A stretch of DNA of 41,661 nt from an uncultured Prevotella sp. (lineage in GTDB: Bacteria > Bacteroidota > Bacteroidia > Bacteroidales > Bacteroidaceae): positions 1 through 41,661 of the forward strand of contig UQKO01000017.1 of NCBI GenBank assembly GCA_900541575.1, read 5' to 3'. The translations under genes and the position numbers were made by a program. The notes beneath the pieces are model-generated. The model worked only from the letters and a program-made list of their open reading frames with translations. It had not been told where the DNA came from and searched no databases. Within the stretch, counting starts at the first letter, position 1; each line of letters starts with the position of its first letter. Positions 26,370 through 35,208 of the stretch are shown in pieces.

Positions 26370-26483
26370 TTGTTTATTGTTTTAAAAATGAAATGAATTG
26401 TGTATAATCCCTGCTAATTTACATAAGATTCTATCAACCAATCATTCTCGTCTACATTATTGACGTTATTGCTTTTAAAGCCA

Positions 26484-26491
26484 CAAAAATA
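26484..26491 (-). promoter_or_regulatory. Possible -7 element of the OmpA-family gene
   Basis: TATTTTTG on the minus strand matches TAnnTTTG, but no -33 TTTG lies at the right spacing. The AT-rich region could hide other starts. Confidence 0.35.
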
Positions 26492-26562
26492 CATAATACC
26501 TATGAAAAATAGGCGTGTCATGTCAAATAAAATTCAATCATAATAGAAAATAGACATTCTTC

Positions 26563-26593
26563 TTGGTCAATCCAATGCTAAAAGCTACATTTG
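26563..26593 (+). promoter_or_regulatory. Promoter of the DUF3467 gene
   Basis: TTGG (26563-26566), 19 bp, TACATTTG (26586-26593) is a good -33/-7 pair. It predicts a start near 26600 and a leader of about 190 nt. A copy of the CTCTGCATAGA motif lies at 26613-26623, just after the start. Otherwise the 423-bp gap 26370-26792 holds nothing recognised. Confidence 0.55.
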
Positions 26594-26792
26594 TAGTGTG
26601 ATAAAGTTGGTACTCTGCATAGACATATAATAATAGTCATATAATTTGTATATGCAGCATTGACAAGAAGTACTTAATGCGTTAACAAGTAATTATCATT
26701 GATTGTCACTGCACAGAGAAACACTCGGATTACGCCTATCAAAAATCACAAGCAATTCATACAATCACAAACTAAATAAAGCATTTATCCCC

Positions 26793-27125
26793 ATGGAAAA
26801 TCAAGAAATGAACGACGGTCAGTTGAAGATCGAACTCACTCCCGAAGTAGCAGAAGGTATCTACGCTAACCTTGCTATCATTACCCACTCTAGCGCAGAA
26901 GTTGTACTCGACTTTATCCGCGTACTTCCTGGTGTACCCAAGGCCAACGTAAAGAGCCGTATCGTACTCGCTCCTGAACACGCTAAGCGTTTGCTTTTTG
27001 CCTTGCAAGACAACATCCAGAAGTATGAGAAGGCATTCGGCCCTATTAACCTTCCTGGAGCAGCTCAGCCCGAGCAGGGTGGCCGCACAGCAACTCCTTT
27101 TGGAGTGCCCGAAGGTAACGCCTAA
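26793..27125 (+). CDS. DUF3467 protein
   Basis: Starting at ATG 26793 (MENQEMNDGQLKIELTPEVA) gives 110 residues. The frame is open 30 codons further upstream, but that part is unlike the family. The conserved core GIYANLAIITHSSAEVVLDFIRVLPGVPKANVKSRIVLAPEHAKRLLFAL is what I recognise as DUF3467, a small cytoplasmic protein found across Bacteroidetes and other bacteria, function unknown. The C-terminus is a short Gly/Pro/Gln-rich tail. It is a single-gene unit with a promoter and a strong terminator. Confidence 0.85.
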   Translation: MENQEMNDGQLKIELTPEVAEGIYANLAIITHSSAEVVLDFIRVLPGVPKANVKSRIVLAPEHAKRLLFALQDNIQKYEKAFGPINLPGAAQPEQGGRTATPFGVPEGNA

Positions 27126-27230
27126 CCATTGAAGGCTATACCTCAAAATAAAGATTATGTTACGAGAATGACTTGGCTGCTTAGCCATAAAGATAACTTT
27201 TCCTATTCTCGACAACACATACTCAACTTT

Positions 27231-27259
27231 ACACCGGATGTTCCCATCCGGTGTTTTTT
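27231..27259 (+). terminator. Terminator of the DUF3467 gene
   Basis: ACACCGGATG (27231-27240), TTCC loop, CATCCGGTGT (27245-27254), then a T-run. Confidence 0.9.
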
Positions 27260-27280
27260 GTAACATAACTTAAAGCTACA

Positions 27281-27328
27281 AAAAAGCCTTGCCAACGGAA
27301 CAATCATGTTCCACTAGCAAGGCTTTAT
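27281..27328 (-). terminator. Terminator of the str operon
   Basis: AAAGCCTTGC (27283-27292) and GCAAGGCTTT (27317-27326) form the outer stem and GGAACA/TGTTCC the inner one. On the minus strand it is followed by TTTTTTG. It lies about 30 bp after the rpsJ stop codon. Confidence 0.8.
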
Positions 27329-27355
27329 TTGTTGTAAGTGAAGTACGAGGTAGTA

Positions 27356-27661
27356 CTATACCTTGATCTCAACTTCTACACCACAAGGCAACTCAAGCTT
27401 CATCAAAGCGTCAACAGTCTTAGCAGTTGAGCTATAGATGTCGATAAGACGCTTGTAAGTTGAGATTTCAAACTGTTCACGGCTCTTCTTGTTAACGAAA
27501 GTAGAGCGGTTTACAGTGATGATGCGCTTGCGGGTGGGAAGGGGGATAGGACCGCTTACTACGGCACCTGTTGCCTTCACGTTCTTTACGATCTTCTCAG
27601 CTGACTTTTCAACGAGAGTGTGATCGTAGCTTTTCAGCTTGATACGGATTTTCTGACTCAT
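27356..27661 (-). CDS. rpsJ: 30S ribosomal protein S10
   Basis: S10 (101 residues, usual length) is part of the 30S head and doubles as NusE in antitermination. The typical RIKLKSYDHTLVEKSAEKIV start and the PLPTRKRIITVNRSTFVNKKSREQFE loop are present. In Bacteroidales it often closes the str operon after fusA, as here. It is separated from fusA by 118 bp containing a hairpin (27701-27728). Confidence 0.97.
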   Translation of the reverse strand: MSQKIRIKLKSYDHTLVEKSAEKIVKNVKATGAVVSGPIPLPTRKRIITVNRSTFVNKKSREQFEISTYKRLIDIYSSTAKTVDALMKLELPCGVEVEIKV

Positions 27662-27700
27662 TTTGTATGTGTTTGTTTATTTGAAAATCTTCGTCAAGTA

Positions 27701-27728
27701 GTGGGATAAGAGTCATTCGTTATCCCAC
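27701..27728 (-). other. Hairpin in the fusA-rpsJ gap
   Basis: GTGGGATAA (27701-27709) and TTATCCCAC (27720-27728) form a perfect 9-bp stem. There is no T-run on the minus strand, so processing or partial attenuation before rpsJ is more likely than full termination. Confidence 0.55.
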
Positions 27729-27779
27729 CCCTGTGCGAAGAAAAAAGTTTTGTTTTTATTGGTCGACTATGGTTTGTGA

Positions 27780-29900
27780 TTACTTAACCAAGTCTACGCG
27801 ACCCTTAATTTCCTCGAGCACTGCCTTAGCGATGCTTGAAGATACAGGTGCATGGTGATCGTACTGCATAGAGCTTGATGCACGACCAGAAGTGATGGTA
27901 CGAAGAGCAGTTACATAACCGAACATTTCTGCCAGAGGAACCATTGCCTTCACGATACGAGCACCGCTACGGCTGCTTTCCATACCTTCTACCTGACCAC
28001 GACGCTTGTTCAAGTCGCCGATAACGTCACCCATGTTCTCTTCAGGAGTTACAACCTCAAGCTTCATGATAGGCTCCATAAGCACAGGACCTGCCTGAGC
28101 GCAAGCATTCTTGTAAGCCTGGAGGGCAGCAATTTCGAATGACAACTGGTCAGAGTCTACGGGGTGGAATGAACCATCGAGGAGTTCTACCTTCAAACTA
28201 TCGAGGGGGAAGCCACCGAGCACACCGCTCTTCATGGCGTTTTCAAAGCCCTTCTGTACAGAGGGGATGAATTCCTTAGGAATGTTACCACCAGTCACCT
28301 TGTTGATGAACTGCAGACCACCTTCCTTGAAGTCTTCGTCTACAGGACCAACATTTACAATGATGTCGGCGAACTTACCACGACCACCCGACTGCTTCTT
28401 GTACACCTCGCGGAGGTTAACAGTCTTGGTGATAGCCTCCTTGTAGTTAACCTGAGGCTTACCCTGGTTACATTCAACCTTGAACTCACGCTTCAGACGG
28501 TCGATGATGATATCCAAGTGGAGTTCACCCATACCTGAGATTACGGTCTGGCCGCTCTGCTCGTCAGTCTTAACGGTGAAAGTAGGATCTTCTTCAGCCA
28601 ACTTAGCGAGACCTTGAGAAAGCTTGTCGAGGTCCTTCTGAGTCTTAGGCTCAACAGCGATACCGATAACGGGATCGGGGAAGTCCATAGATTCGAGTAC
28701 GATAGGTGCGTCCTCATCACAGAGGGTATCACCAGTGTGGATATCCTTGAAACCTACACCTGCACCGATATCACCGGCAGAGATTACCTCTACAGGGTTC
28801 TGGTGGTTAGAGTGCATCTGGAACAGACGTGAAACGCGCTCCTTCTTGCGTGAACGGGTGTTGTAGATGTATGAACCAGCTTCAATCTTACCAGAGTAAA
28901 CACGGAAGAAAGTCAAACGACCAACGTAGGGGTCAGTTGCAATCTTAAATGCGAGGGCAGAAGTATGTTCTTCTTCGCTAGGCTTACGATCTTCCTCTTC
29001 ACCAGTTTCGGGGTTAGTACCTACGATGTTGGGAGTATCGAGAGGAGAAGGCAAGAACATACATACGTAGTCGAGCAATGTCTGAACACCCTTGTTCTTG
29101 AATGAAGAACCCTGCGTCATAGGAACGATGTCCATAGCCAAAGTACCCTTACGGATAGCGGCTACAATTTCCTCTTCAGTGATAGAAGAAGGATCGTCGA
29201 AGAACTTCTCCATCAAGGCTTCGTCGCATTCAGCAGCAGTTTCAACCATCTTGTCGTGCCACTCTTGAGCTTCATCCTGAAGTTCTGCGGGAATATCATC
29301 TACTTCGTATTCAGCACCCATTGTCTCATCGTGCCAGAAGATAGCCTTCATCTTGATGAGGTCAACGATACCCTTGAAGTTTTCTTCAGCACCGATAGGA
29401 ATTGAGATAACACAAGGATTTGCGCCAAGGATGGTCTTCATCTGGCGTACAACTTCAAAGAAGTCGGCACCTGAGCGGTCCATCTTATTAACGTAACCGA
29501 TACGGGGTACGTTATATTTATCAGCCTGACGCCATACAGTTTCTGACTGAGGTTCTACACCGCCTACTGCACAGTAAGTTGCCACAGCGCCATCGAGTAC
29601 ACGAAGAGAACGTTCTACCTCTGCGGTAAAGTCAACGTGTCCCGGAGTATCAATCAAGTTGATCTTGTAGATCTGATTGTTCCAATGCCACTGGCAAGTG
29701 GTAGCAGCTGAGGTGATAGTAATACCGCGCTCCTGTTCCTGGGCCATCCAGTCCATAGTAGCGCCACCATCGTGCACCTCGCCAATCTTGTGAGTCTTAC
29801 CTGTATAGAACAGGATACGCTCAGAAGTTGTGGTCTTACCGGCATCGATGTGAGCCATGATACCGATGTTACGAGTCAAATGTAAATCGTGCTTTGCCAT
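27780..29900 (-). CDS. fusA: Translation elongation factor G
   Basis: EF-G (706 residues) drives ribosomal translocation with GTP. The G1 loop AHIDAGKTTTSERIL (about 15-29), the switch region RGITITSAATTC (about 59-70), DTPGHVDF (about 87-94) and NKMD (about 139-142) are all intact. Domains II to V follow, and the C-terminal ASSSMQYDHHAPVS segment is typical of EF-G. The order rpsL-rpsG-fusA-rpsJ is a str operon without tuf next to it. It begins 26 bp after rpsG. Confidence 0.98.
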   Translation of the reverse strand: MAKHDLHLTRNIGIMAHIDAGKTTTSERILFYTGKTHKIGEVHDGGATMDWMAQEQERGITITSAATTCQWHWNNQIYKINLIDTPGHVDFTAEVERSLRVLDGAVATYCAVGGVEPQSETVWRQADKYNVPRIGYVNKMDRSGADFFEVVRQMKTILGANPCVISIPIGAEENFKGIVDLIKMKAIFWHDETMGAEYEVDDIPAELQDEAQEWHDKMVETAAECDEALMEKFFDDPSSITEEEIVAAIRKGTLAMDIVPMTQGSSFKNKGVQTLLDYVCMFLPSPLDTPNIVGTNPETGEEEDRKPSEEEHTSALAFKIATDPYVGRLTFFRVYSGKIEAGSYIYNTRSRKKERVSRLFQMHSNHQNPVEVISAGDIGAGVGFKDIHTGDTLCDEDAPIVLESMDFPDPVIGIAVEPKTQKDLDKLSQGLAKLAEEDPTFTVKTDEQSGQTVISGMGELHLDIIIDRLKREFKVECNQGKPQVNYKEAITKTVNLREVYKKQSGGRGKFADIIVNVGPVDEDFKEGGLQFINKVTGGNIPKEFIPSVQKGFENAMKSGVLGGFPLDSLKVELLDGSFHPVDSDQLSFEIAALQAYKNACAQAGPVLMEPIMKLEVVTPEENMGDVIGDLNKRRGQVEGMESSRSGARIVKAMVPLAEMFGYVTALRTITSGRASSSMQYDHHAPVSSSIAKAVLEEIKGRVDLVK

Positions 29901-29926
29901 CGTTTATTGTATTCTCAATTGAAAAA

Positions 29927-30403
29927 TTAGAATCTGAAGTGAGCGAATGCGCGGTTAGCCTCAGCCATACGGTGCATATCTTCCTTACGCTTGAAGGCAC
30001 CACCCTGTTCGTTGAAAGCGTCCATGATTTCAGCAGCGAGCTTGTCGGCCATGGTCTTACCACCACGCTTACGAGCGAAGCTAATCATGTTCTTCATTGA
30101 AACTGATTCCTTACGATCGGGACGGATTTCTGTAGGAACCTGGAATGTAGCACCACCAATACGGCGGCTCTTTACCTCTACCTGAGGAGTTACCTTATCA
30201 AGGGCAGCCTTCCAGATTTCGAGAGCGCTCTTTTCCTGATCCTTCATCTTCTCACCTACGATATTGAGGGCATTGTAGAAGATCTCATAAGAGATAGACT
30301 TCTTACCATCATACATGAGGTGGTTAACGAACTTAGAAACCTTCACGTCACCGAATACGGGATCGGGAAGAATCACACGCTTTTTGGGTTTTGCTTTTCT
30401 CAT
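29927..30403 (-). CDS. rpsG: 30S ribosomal protein S7
   Basis: S7 (158 residues) nucleates the 30S head and contacts the exit-site tRNA. PDPVFGDVKVSKFVNHLMYD and RKESVSMKNMISFARKRGG are characteristic. It precedes fusA by 26 bp but lies 298 bp after rpsL, an unusually long gap inside a str operon. A possible second promoter is noted in that gap. Confidence 0.97.
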   Translation of the reverse strand: MRKAKPKKRVILPDPVFGDVKVSKFVNHLMYDGKKSISYEIFYNALNIVGEKMKDQEKSALEIWKAALDKVTPQVEVKSRRIGGATFQVPTEIRPDRKESVSMKNMISFARKRGGKTMADKLAAEIMDAFNEQGGAFKRKEDMHRMAEANRAFAHFRF

Positions 30404-30579
30404 TTTGAGTAATAATTGGTTTTGTTAGGGCTGCAATTCAGTTCTTCAACGTCCCATTGGGCGTTTACTCAACCGCTGCAAACCAACGGATTAAAAATAT
30501 GAAGAATGCAGATGCGGTAAGAGCCTTAAGCCTCAAACCATCCTCTGCGGGGATTTTTGTGTATCCTTATATAAAAGGA

Positions 30580-30610
30580 CAAATATGCAAATGCGGAACA
30601 TTCATTTCAA
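30580..30610 (-). promoter_or_regulatory. Possible internal promoter between rpsL and rpsG
   Basis: On the minus strand TTG (30608-30610), 20 bp, CATATTTG (30580-30587) fits the -33/-7 layout except C for T at the first base of the -7 box. It would give rpsG-fusA-rpsJ their own transcript. Confidence 0.3.
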
Positions 30611-30701
30611 CGTCATCTTTGCAAGGCCATTTCCTCAACAAAGACTTCCATCATTTAGAATTCTCACATTTGCACATTTGCATTTCAAGCAGAAGCTTCA
30701 A

Positions 30702-31085
30702 TTACTTCTTAGCAGCCTTGGGACGCTTAGCACCATACTTAGAACGGCGCTGAGTACGATTAGCTACACCGGCAGTATCGAGAGTACCGCGAACGATGTG
30801 ATAACGTACACCAGGAAGATCCTTTACACGACCACCGCGAACGAGCACGATGCTGTGTTCCTGCAAGTTATGACCTTCACCAGGGATGTAAGAGTTCACT
30901 TCCTTAGAATTGGTCAAGCGTACACGAGCCACCTTACGCATTGCTGAGTTAGGCTTCTTCGGTGTGGTGGTATACACACGCACACATACGCCACGACGCT
31001 GAGGGCATGAATCGAGTGCAGGAGACTTACTCTTATCTGCTGCTACACTTCTGCCCTTTCTTACTAATTGCTGAATAGTAGGCAT
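30702..31085 (-). CDS. rpsL: 30S ribosomal protein S12
   Basis: S12 (127 residues) shapes the decoding centre. VYTTTPKKPNSAMRKVARV and RGGRVKDLPGVRYH are present, with lysines at the two positions where streptomycin-resistance changes usually arise, so the allele looks like the sensitive type. It is first in the operon, driven by a well-formed promoter at 31168-31198. Confidence 0.97.
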   Translation of the reverse strand: MPTIQQLVRKGRSVAADKSKSPALDSCPQRRGVCVRVYTTTPKKPNSAMRKVARVRLTNSKEVNSYIPGEGHNLQEHSIVLVRGGRVKDLPGVRYHIVRGTLDTAGVANRTQRRSKYGAKRPKAAKK

Positions 31086-31167
31086 TGTTTGATTTTTTTG
31101 TTGTTATATATTGTTTTATTATTATCTGAGTCAAAAGGCGTAAGTATACACTACACCATTCGGGCTG

Positions 31168-31198
31168 CAAAGGTAGCAACTTTTCTCCGAATAGCCAA
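31168..31198 (-). promoter_or_regulatory. Promoter of the str operon
   Basis: On the minus strand TTG (31196-31198), 20 bp, TACCTTTG (31168-31175). The predicted start is near 31164 with a leader of about 80 nt. Confidence 0.65.
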
Positions 31199-31322
31199 CA
31201 CAAAGTCAATCTTTATCAGCAACTTTTTTCACTATATCTGCATTTTTCTTTCACTTAGCAAGTTCTTCCCTTTTTAATTCTCTTCATAAAAAGCTTCTTC
31301 GTAAAATTTGTTGCCCGCCAAG

Positions 31323-31373
31323 AAAAGATAAAGGGAAGCCTCCTTTCGCATGGAGTACTTCCCTGTTTATCTT
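31323..31373 (-). terminator. Terminator-like stem after the sigma-factor operon
   Basis: AAGATAAAGGGAAG (about 31326-31339) pairs with CTTCCCTGTTTATCTT (about 31358-31373) with a 2-nt bulge; CTCC/GGAG pair inside. On the minus strand it is followed by TTCTTGG. It lies 300 bp past the DUF4252 stop, further than usual. Confidence 0.5.
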
Positions 31374-31674
31374 GGTTGCTATGCTTCACGTGTGAGAGCT
31401 TAGCCGAAGAGAGAACTGAAACCTTCTTTGCTTAGCACATCATCTCTGGTAAAAGGCAAAATCGAAATGATGGCCGAGCGCGGTCAGAATGTGCTGACGT
31501 GGATGTTTTAAAGAGCGGTGTTTTACTTAAAAAGGGGAGAGGAGTGCCCTGTCAGCGCGGGCGGTAGTTGTTTTACTTAAAAGAGAGATGAGCCACACAT
31601 GGCTTGCCATGCTTCATACCCATCATATTGGCTATTGTTGATTGTTTTCTTTTATATATAATATACTAAGACTA
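31374..31674. other. Intergenic stretch with a 14-bp direct repeat
   Basis: TGTTTTACTTAAAA occurs at 31519-31532 and 31569-31582, exactly 50 bp apart. A short coding-like stretch without a start (LVKGKIEMMAERGQNVLTWM, about 31448-31507, plus strand) may be a gene remnant. Otherwise nothing is recognised. Confidence 0.4.
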
Positions 31675-32154
31675 TCAAGCCTTGAGGAGTTGATTAAGAA
31701 AGTCCTCTGTCATGTTTCCCGTCAAATTAATGAGTTGAAACTGATGATTAGCTTTTTGCAGAAGTACCATTTCTACGATATACTTACCTCGTCGCCTCAC
31801 GTAAAGCCGCTTATTAGCTCGTTCGGCATACACCTTATAGCGAGCAGAGTTGCGATGGGCTAACTTGAGAGCCTTATTATATAGCGCGGTGGTCTCACTC
31901 TGTTTGACATTGTGCGCCATACGAATAGACTTGAGTTGCGAGAGGATTGCCCGCGTTTGGTTATTACCTTCCACGTCAGGCAATTGCATCATTCGCTCAA
32001 GCATAAGAGGCGAAATGGTAGTACACTCCATCGAAGTGCCTCGACCATAGAGCATCATATATCGAGAAGCGAAATCCTGCTCATTCTGTGCCCATGATGT
32101 TGTAAGACTACATAGAAAAGCTATGAGAACACCTATGAAATGCTTCTTCGTCAT
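31675..32154 (-). CDS. DUF4252-like exported protein
   Basis: The 159-residue protein has a signal peptide (MTKKHFIGVLIAFLCSLTTSWA) and a mature part with the pattern of DUF4252 proteins: an early polar helix with DFASRYMMLYG, a short strand KSIRMA, and a final VEMVLLQKANHQFQLINLTGNMTEDFLNQLL. Such proteins are often encoded next to ECF sigma and anti-sigma genes in Bacteroidetes. Here the gene follows the anti-sigma-like gene by 7 bp, so the three are one transcript. Its biochemical role is unknown. Family assignment is by pattern memory and should be tested by a profile search. Confidence 0.7.
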   Translation of the reverse strand: MTKKHFIGVLIAFLCSLTTSWAQNEQDFASRYMMLYGRGTSMECTTISPLMLERMMQLPDVEGNNQTRAILSQLKSIRMAHNVKQSETTALYNKALKLAHRNSARYKVYAERANKRLYVRRRGKYIVEMVLLQKANHQFQLINLTGNMTEDFLNQLLKA

Positions 32155-32161
32155 GACTTTA

Positions 32162-32710
32162 TCAATCCTTCTTTACTTCAGAATCTGCCTTACTCGCGAC
32201 ATCAACAGCATGATTAGCAGAATCGTTTACGGCAGTCTGTGCTCCTTGTTTAAACATTTCGAGCGTCTTCATGCTAGCCTCGTAGGCTTTTTGAGGATCT
32301 TGATAAGAATCCTTATAGGCCGACTGATTATAGTCCCATCCCGAAGGATTGGAAGTCGAAGGTGACGTAAACGAATGCTGAGCTGCAGTTCCTAACAGTG
32401 TAACAATGGCTACGGCAGCAGCAGCCCTATAGAGCGGACGCAAGCGACGCATCAGCGAGATATGTTGTACAGGGACAACCTTTGCCTGTTCGGACTCTTC
32501 ACCCACGGCAGAAAGTACGCGCTGATCAAAGTCGGAACCAAGATGCTTTTCGGCTTGCTGAGCTTCATATACGAACAAGCTCTTATAGCGCGCTAGCTCG
32601 GCCGGAACCTCCTTTTGCAAGAAAAACGCTCGAAGAATAGCCTCTTCCTCAATGGAAGTTTCACACTCCCAGTAGCGTTCGAGAAGTTGTTCGATATATT
32701 TATAGTCCAT
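32162..32710 (-). CDS. Membrane protein, probable anti-sigma factor partner
   Basis: The 182-residue protein starts with a cytoplasmic helical part (MDYKYIEQLLERYWECETSIEEEAIL, then LFVYEAQQAEKHL) that resembles the N-termini of small anti-sigma-like proteins in this phylum. It is followed by one membrane segment (AAAAVAIVTLLGTAA, about residues 96-110) and a Ser/Asn-rich, probably periplasmic tail of 70 residues. The start codon overlaps the end of the sigma-factor gene by 11 bp, pointing to translational coupling. A role in holding the sigma factor at the membrane is inferred from context; no zinc-binding anti-sigma motif is visible. Confidence 0.7.
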   Translation of the reverse strand: MDYKYIEQLLERYWECETSIEEEAILRAFFLQKEVPAELARYKSLFVYEAQQAEKHLGSDFDQRVLSAVGEESEQAKVVPVQHISLMRRLRPLYRAAAAVAIVTLLGTAAQHSFTSPSTSNPSGWDYNQSAYKDSYQDPQKAYEASMKTLEMFKQGAQTAVNDSANHAVDVASKADSEVKKD

Positions 32711-33218
32711 AATTTTCTATCTTTTCGTACTGTGTCTTGATGGCCTTACGCGCTCGATGCAGAGTCACCTTAAAGAGGTCTTCGCTGACTCCCATAACCT
32801 CAGCAGCTTCAGCATAACTCATTCCCTCAATATCACGTAGTTGTAGGGCAGTGCGCAAGCGTTCAGGCAAGTCGTTGAAGAGTTGGCGAACGCGCTGAAG
32901 CCGCTCATCTCGTTCCATTCGCTCATCGGGCGACGGTGCATTATCGAAAGCGTCAGTGTTTGTTGCATCGTCATCGAGCGAGAGATTGGAATGTTCGGCA
33001 CGCTTCACTCGGTCAAGAGCCATATTCCGACAAACGGCAATACAGAAAGCTTCAAGGCTTTTTACCTCAGTAAGCTCATCGCGACGGCTCCACACACGCA
33101 CAAGCGTATCTTGCGTCAAGTCTTCCGCCTCCTGCGTATTGAGCGTGACGCGGAAAGCCAGGCGGAATATTTTGTCCTTCAGAGGGAGCAAATCTTGTCG
33201 GAAATCAATCTTTTTCAT
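32700..33218 (-). CDS. ECF-type RNA polymerase sigma factor
   Basis: The 172-residue protein has sigma region 2 (residues about 10-75, with DLTQDTLVRVWSRRDEL and AFCIAVCRNMALDRVKR) and sigma region 4 (about 110-165, with LPERLRTALQLRDIEGMSYAEAAEVMG and VTLHRARKAIKTQYE), lacking region 3 as ECF factors do. It heads a three-gene operon with a membrane protein and a DUF4252-like protein, likely an envelope-signal regulon. No SusC/FecA-type receptor is nearby. I could not identify an autoregulatory promoter in the short upstream gap (33219-33271). Confidence 0.93.
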   Translation of the reverse strand: MKKIDFRQDLLPLKDKIFRLAFRVTLNTQEAEDLTQDTLVRVWSRRDELTEVKSLEAFCIAVCRNMALDRVKRAEHSNLSLDDDATNTDAFDNAPSPDERMERDERLQRVRQLFNDLPERLRTALQLRDIEGMSYAEAAEVMGVSEDLFKVTLHRARKAIKTQYEKIENYGL

Positions 33219-33271
33219 TGGGCTCTCTATTAAGTAGACGAGTTAAAGAGAAAAAAGTTACACACAAATCA

Positions 33272-34468
33272 TCATTTTTTTCTCCTAGTCTTCTCACATC
33301 TTACTAAAACATGTTGATTATCAGCCATAGTCGTAACAAAAATAAATTCTTCGCCACCATCTTTTATTTTCAATTTCTTGCGTAGTACATCCACACTTGC
33401 GGGAAAATTTCTCACCGTAAGGTTCGCTCGCGTCACCTCCGAACGTAAGTTTTTCAGGTCTTGTTTGCCAAAACCATACACTTGCTTCACACGAAAACTG
33501 CGTCCTGGGAAATCTTCAACTTCGCGTTCTGACGTGTAAAGATGGGAATTAGGATGAAGTTTCTTCAGTCCATACCGCGCTGCCACCCATCGGAAAGCAC
33601 CTGCTTTGAGCAATGCAGGACCTGGTTCAAAGAGGTAATTATCCATTTGGGTAGCATAGCTTACCTCAGCACACCGCTCTTCGGAGAGACGAAAGCTGAG
33701 CGATATACCATTTTCACTGACATATATGAGGGGCTCTCGACCATCATCTTTAGCTTTTTGGCTCAATACGAGGAGAAGATCCTTACACTCGCCCCCCGTG
33801 GCAAACACGCAAACTTGCTCCACACAACCGAGCGAGCGCACACTCTCGGCAATATCAAGCATTGGCGAGAGTTTCACCACCACATAGTGAGCCTTCTCAA
33901 GTAGCAACGAACATAGCACACAAACATCAGGCCGACAATCTTCGATGAGCACCGTTTTCTTCCCCGCGCCATCGCGACGGGCTGGATCGAGAAAGATAAG
34001 ATCCACTCGCCGATCCATTTGTCGCAGATAATCTTCACCATCGCCACAAATCACATGAGCATGCTGCAGCTTTAAAAGTGGAAAGTTATGACGTGCCAAT
34101 CGGCAGAGTTCTTCCTGTTGTTCCACATAAGTAGCCCACTTAAAGTTTCGAGCCATGAACGAGAAATCTACACCGAGCCCTCCGGTGAGGTCTACCATTT
34201 CGTTTCCTCCATCGGGAAACAACTGTTTCACCACCTGCAACTTATATTGCGCTGCCGCCTCACCCGAGCACTGTTCGAGAGCCAGACGAGGAGGATATTG
34301 CAACCCTTCTATGGCCGCCCACGAGGGCACCTTCATGCGCAACCGCTGCCACCCCTCCACTTGCTGTAAAATGTAGGCTGCCTGTGGATGATGTTGTGAA
34401 GACAGTTGCAACGCTAGGCTCTCAAGAGGTTGAGCACCATATTGCTTAATAATGTCAGATGTTTGCAT
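33272..34468 (-). CDS. THUMP-like class I SAM-dependent methyltransferase (DPAR motif)
   Basis: Starting at ATG 34468 (MQTSDIIKQYG) gives 398 residues; the frame extends 18 codons upstream but those residues look non-family. The order is: helical N-terminal part (about 1-80), SAM motif I DLTGGLGVDFSFMA (about 92-105), the catalytic-type LIFLDPARRDGAGKK (about 158-172), and a C-terminal part with VKQVYGFGKQDLKNLRSEVTRANLTVRNFP resembling a THUMP-like domain. Proteins of this kind are presumed RNA methyltransferases; the target is not established. A -7 box at 34672 would give a leader of about 200 nt. Confidence 0.8.
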   Translation of the reverse strand: MQTSDIIKQYGAQPLESLALQLSSQHHPQAAYILQQVEGWQRLRMKVPSWAAIEGLQYPPRLALEQCSGEAAAQYKLQVVKQLFPDGGNEMVDLTGGLGVDFSFMARNFKWATYVEQQEELCRLARHNFPLLKLQHAHVICGDGEDYLRQMDRRVDLIFLDPARRDGAGKKTVLIEDCRPDVCVLCSLLLEKAHYVVVKLSPMLDIAESVRSLGCVEQVCVFATGGECKDLLLVLSQKAKDDGREPLIYVSENGISLSFRLSEERCAEVSYATQMDNYLFEPGPALLKAGAFRWVAARYGLKKLHPNSHLYTSEREVEDFPGRSFRVKQVYGFGKQDLKNLRSEVTRANLTVRNFPASVDVLRKKLKIKDGGEEFIFVTTMADNQHVLVRCEKTRRKK

Positions 34469-35195
34469 TTTATTGGGAAAGAATTTATATACCAAGGAGT
34501 GCAGACAAGCAACGCCAAACAACGAGGCATTATGACTTGCTTAATTCGCCCTCGCGAAAGTTTTTTTGAGGATACTATGACTAAACGCGAACCGCATCGT
34601 CCACACATGAGGAGCAAAGAAATTTGGACAAACAACTTGCACTATTCGCGAAATCCGTTTGCAAAGTTAAGATACAATCTCTCTTTCTGCAAAAAGAGTG
34701 TACAATTTGTCCACTTTTTCTGCTTCCACTCCCTTTTACCTCTCTTTTGGCATCGCCTGCTTAATCTCCTCACCCAAGCCCCTACCCCATTTCCTGCTAT
34801 TCCTTTCCATGCACACGCATTAGAGCCGTTTTCGTTCTTCCTTACATAGTTCTCACAATTTTCCAAAAGCGTTATAAATACTAGCATTGTAAGTTTCGCT
34901 AAAAAATGGCAGAAGTAAGCATTTTCGCATGTTCATAAACGGAACGCGCACGCACGTACGCGCACACGAACACAAGAGCATATAAAGGTAGCATTTGGAG
35001 TACTACTATTCTTTTCGTCATCCATCTCGCAGACTTATCCCCTATCCTCCTTCTTCCTAATTGCCTTACGCCCTCTGTAAACGAAATTTTTCTTTTTCGT
35101 AAGGATATTCACCTCATCGAAGCCTTATTTTATACATTATGATGTATATTTTAGAAAATATATTGCATATTGTTTGCTTATTAAAATATAATCCA
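34469..35195. other. Gene-poor AT-rich gap with one alternating-base tract
   Basis: A minus-strand -7 box TAACTTTG lies at 34672-34679 and could serve the methyltransferase gene. A strictly alternating purine-pyrimidine tract runs 34944-34968. Short open frames here lack family features and I do not call them. Confidence 0.5.
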
Positions 35196-35203
35196 TACAT
35201 TTG
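35173..35203 (+). promoter_or_regulatory. Promoter of a candidate small RNA
   Basis: TTTG (35173-35176), 19 bp, TACATTTG (35196-35203) is a perfect -33/-7 pair. No plausible gene follows before the terminator at 35309. Confidence 0.7.
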
Positions 35204-35208
35204 CAAGC

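Noticed and set aside
31448..31510. Coding-like stretch SLVKGKIEMMAERGQNVLTW
   Set aside because: It has no start codon within reach and is only about 35 codons between stops; mentioned as a possible remnant only.
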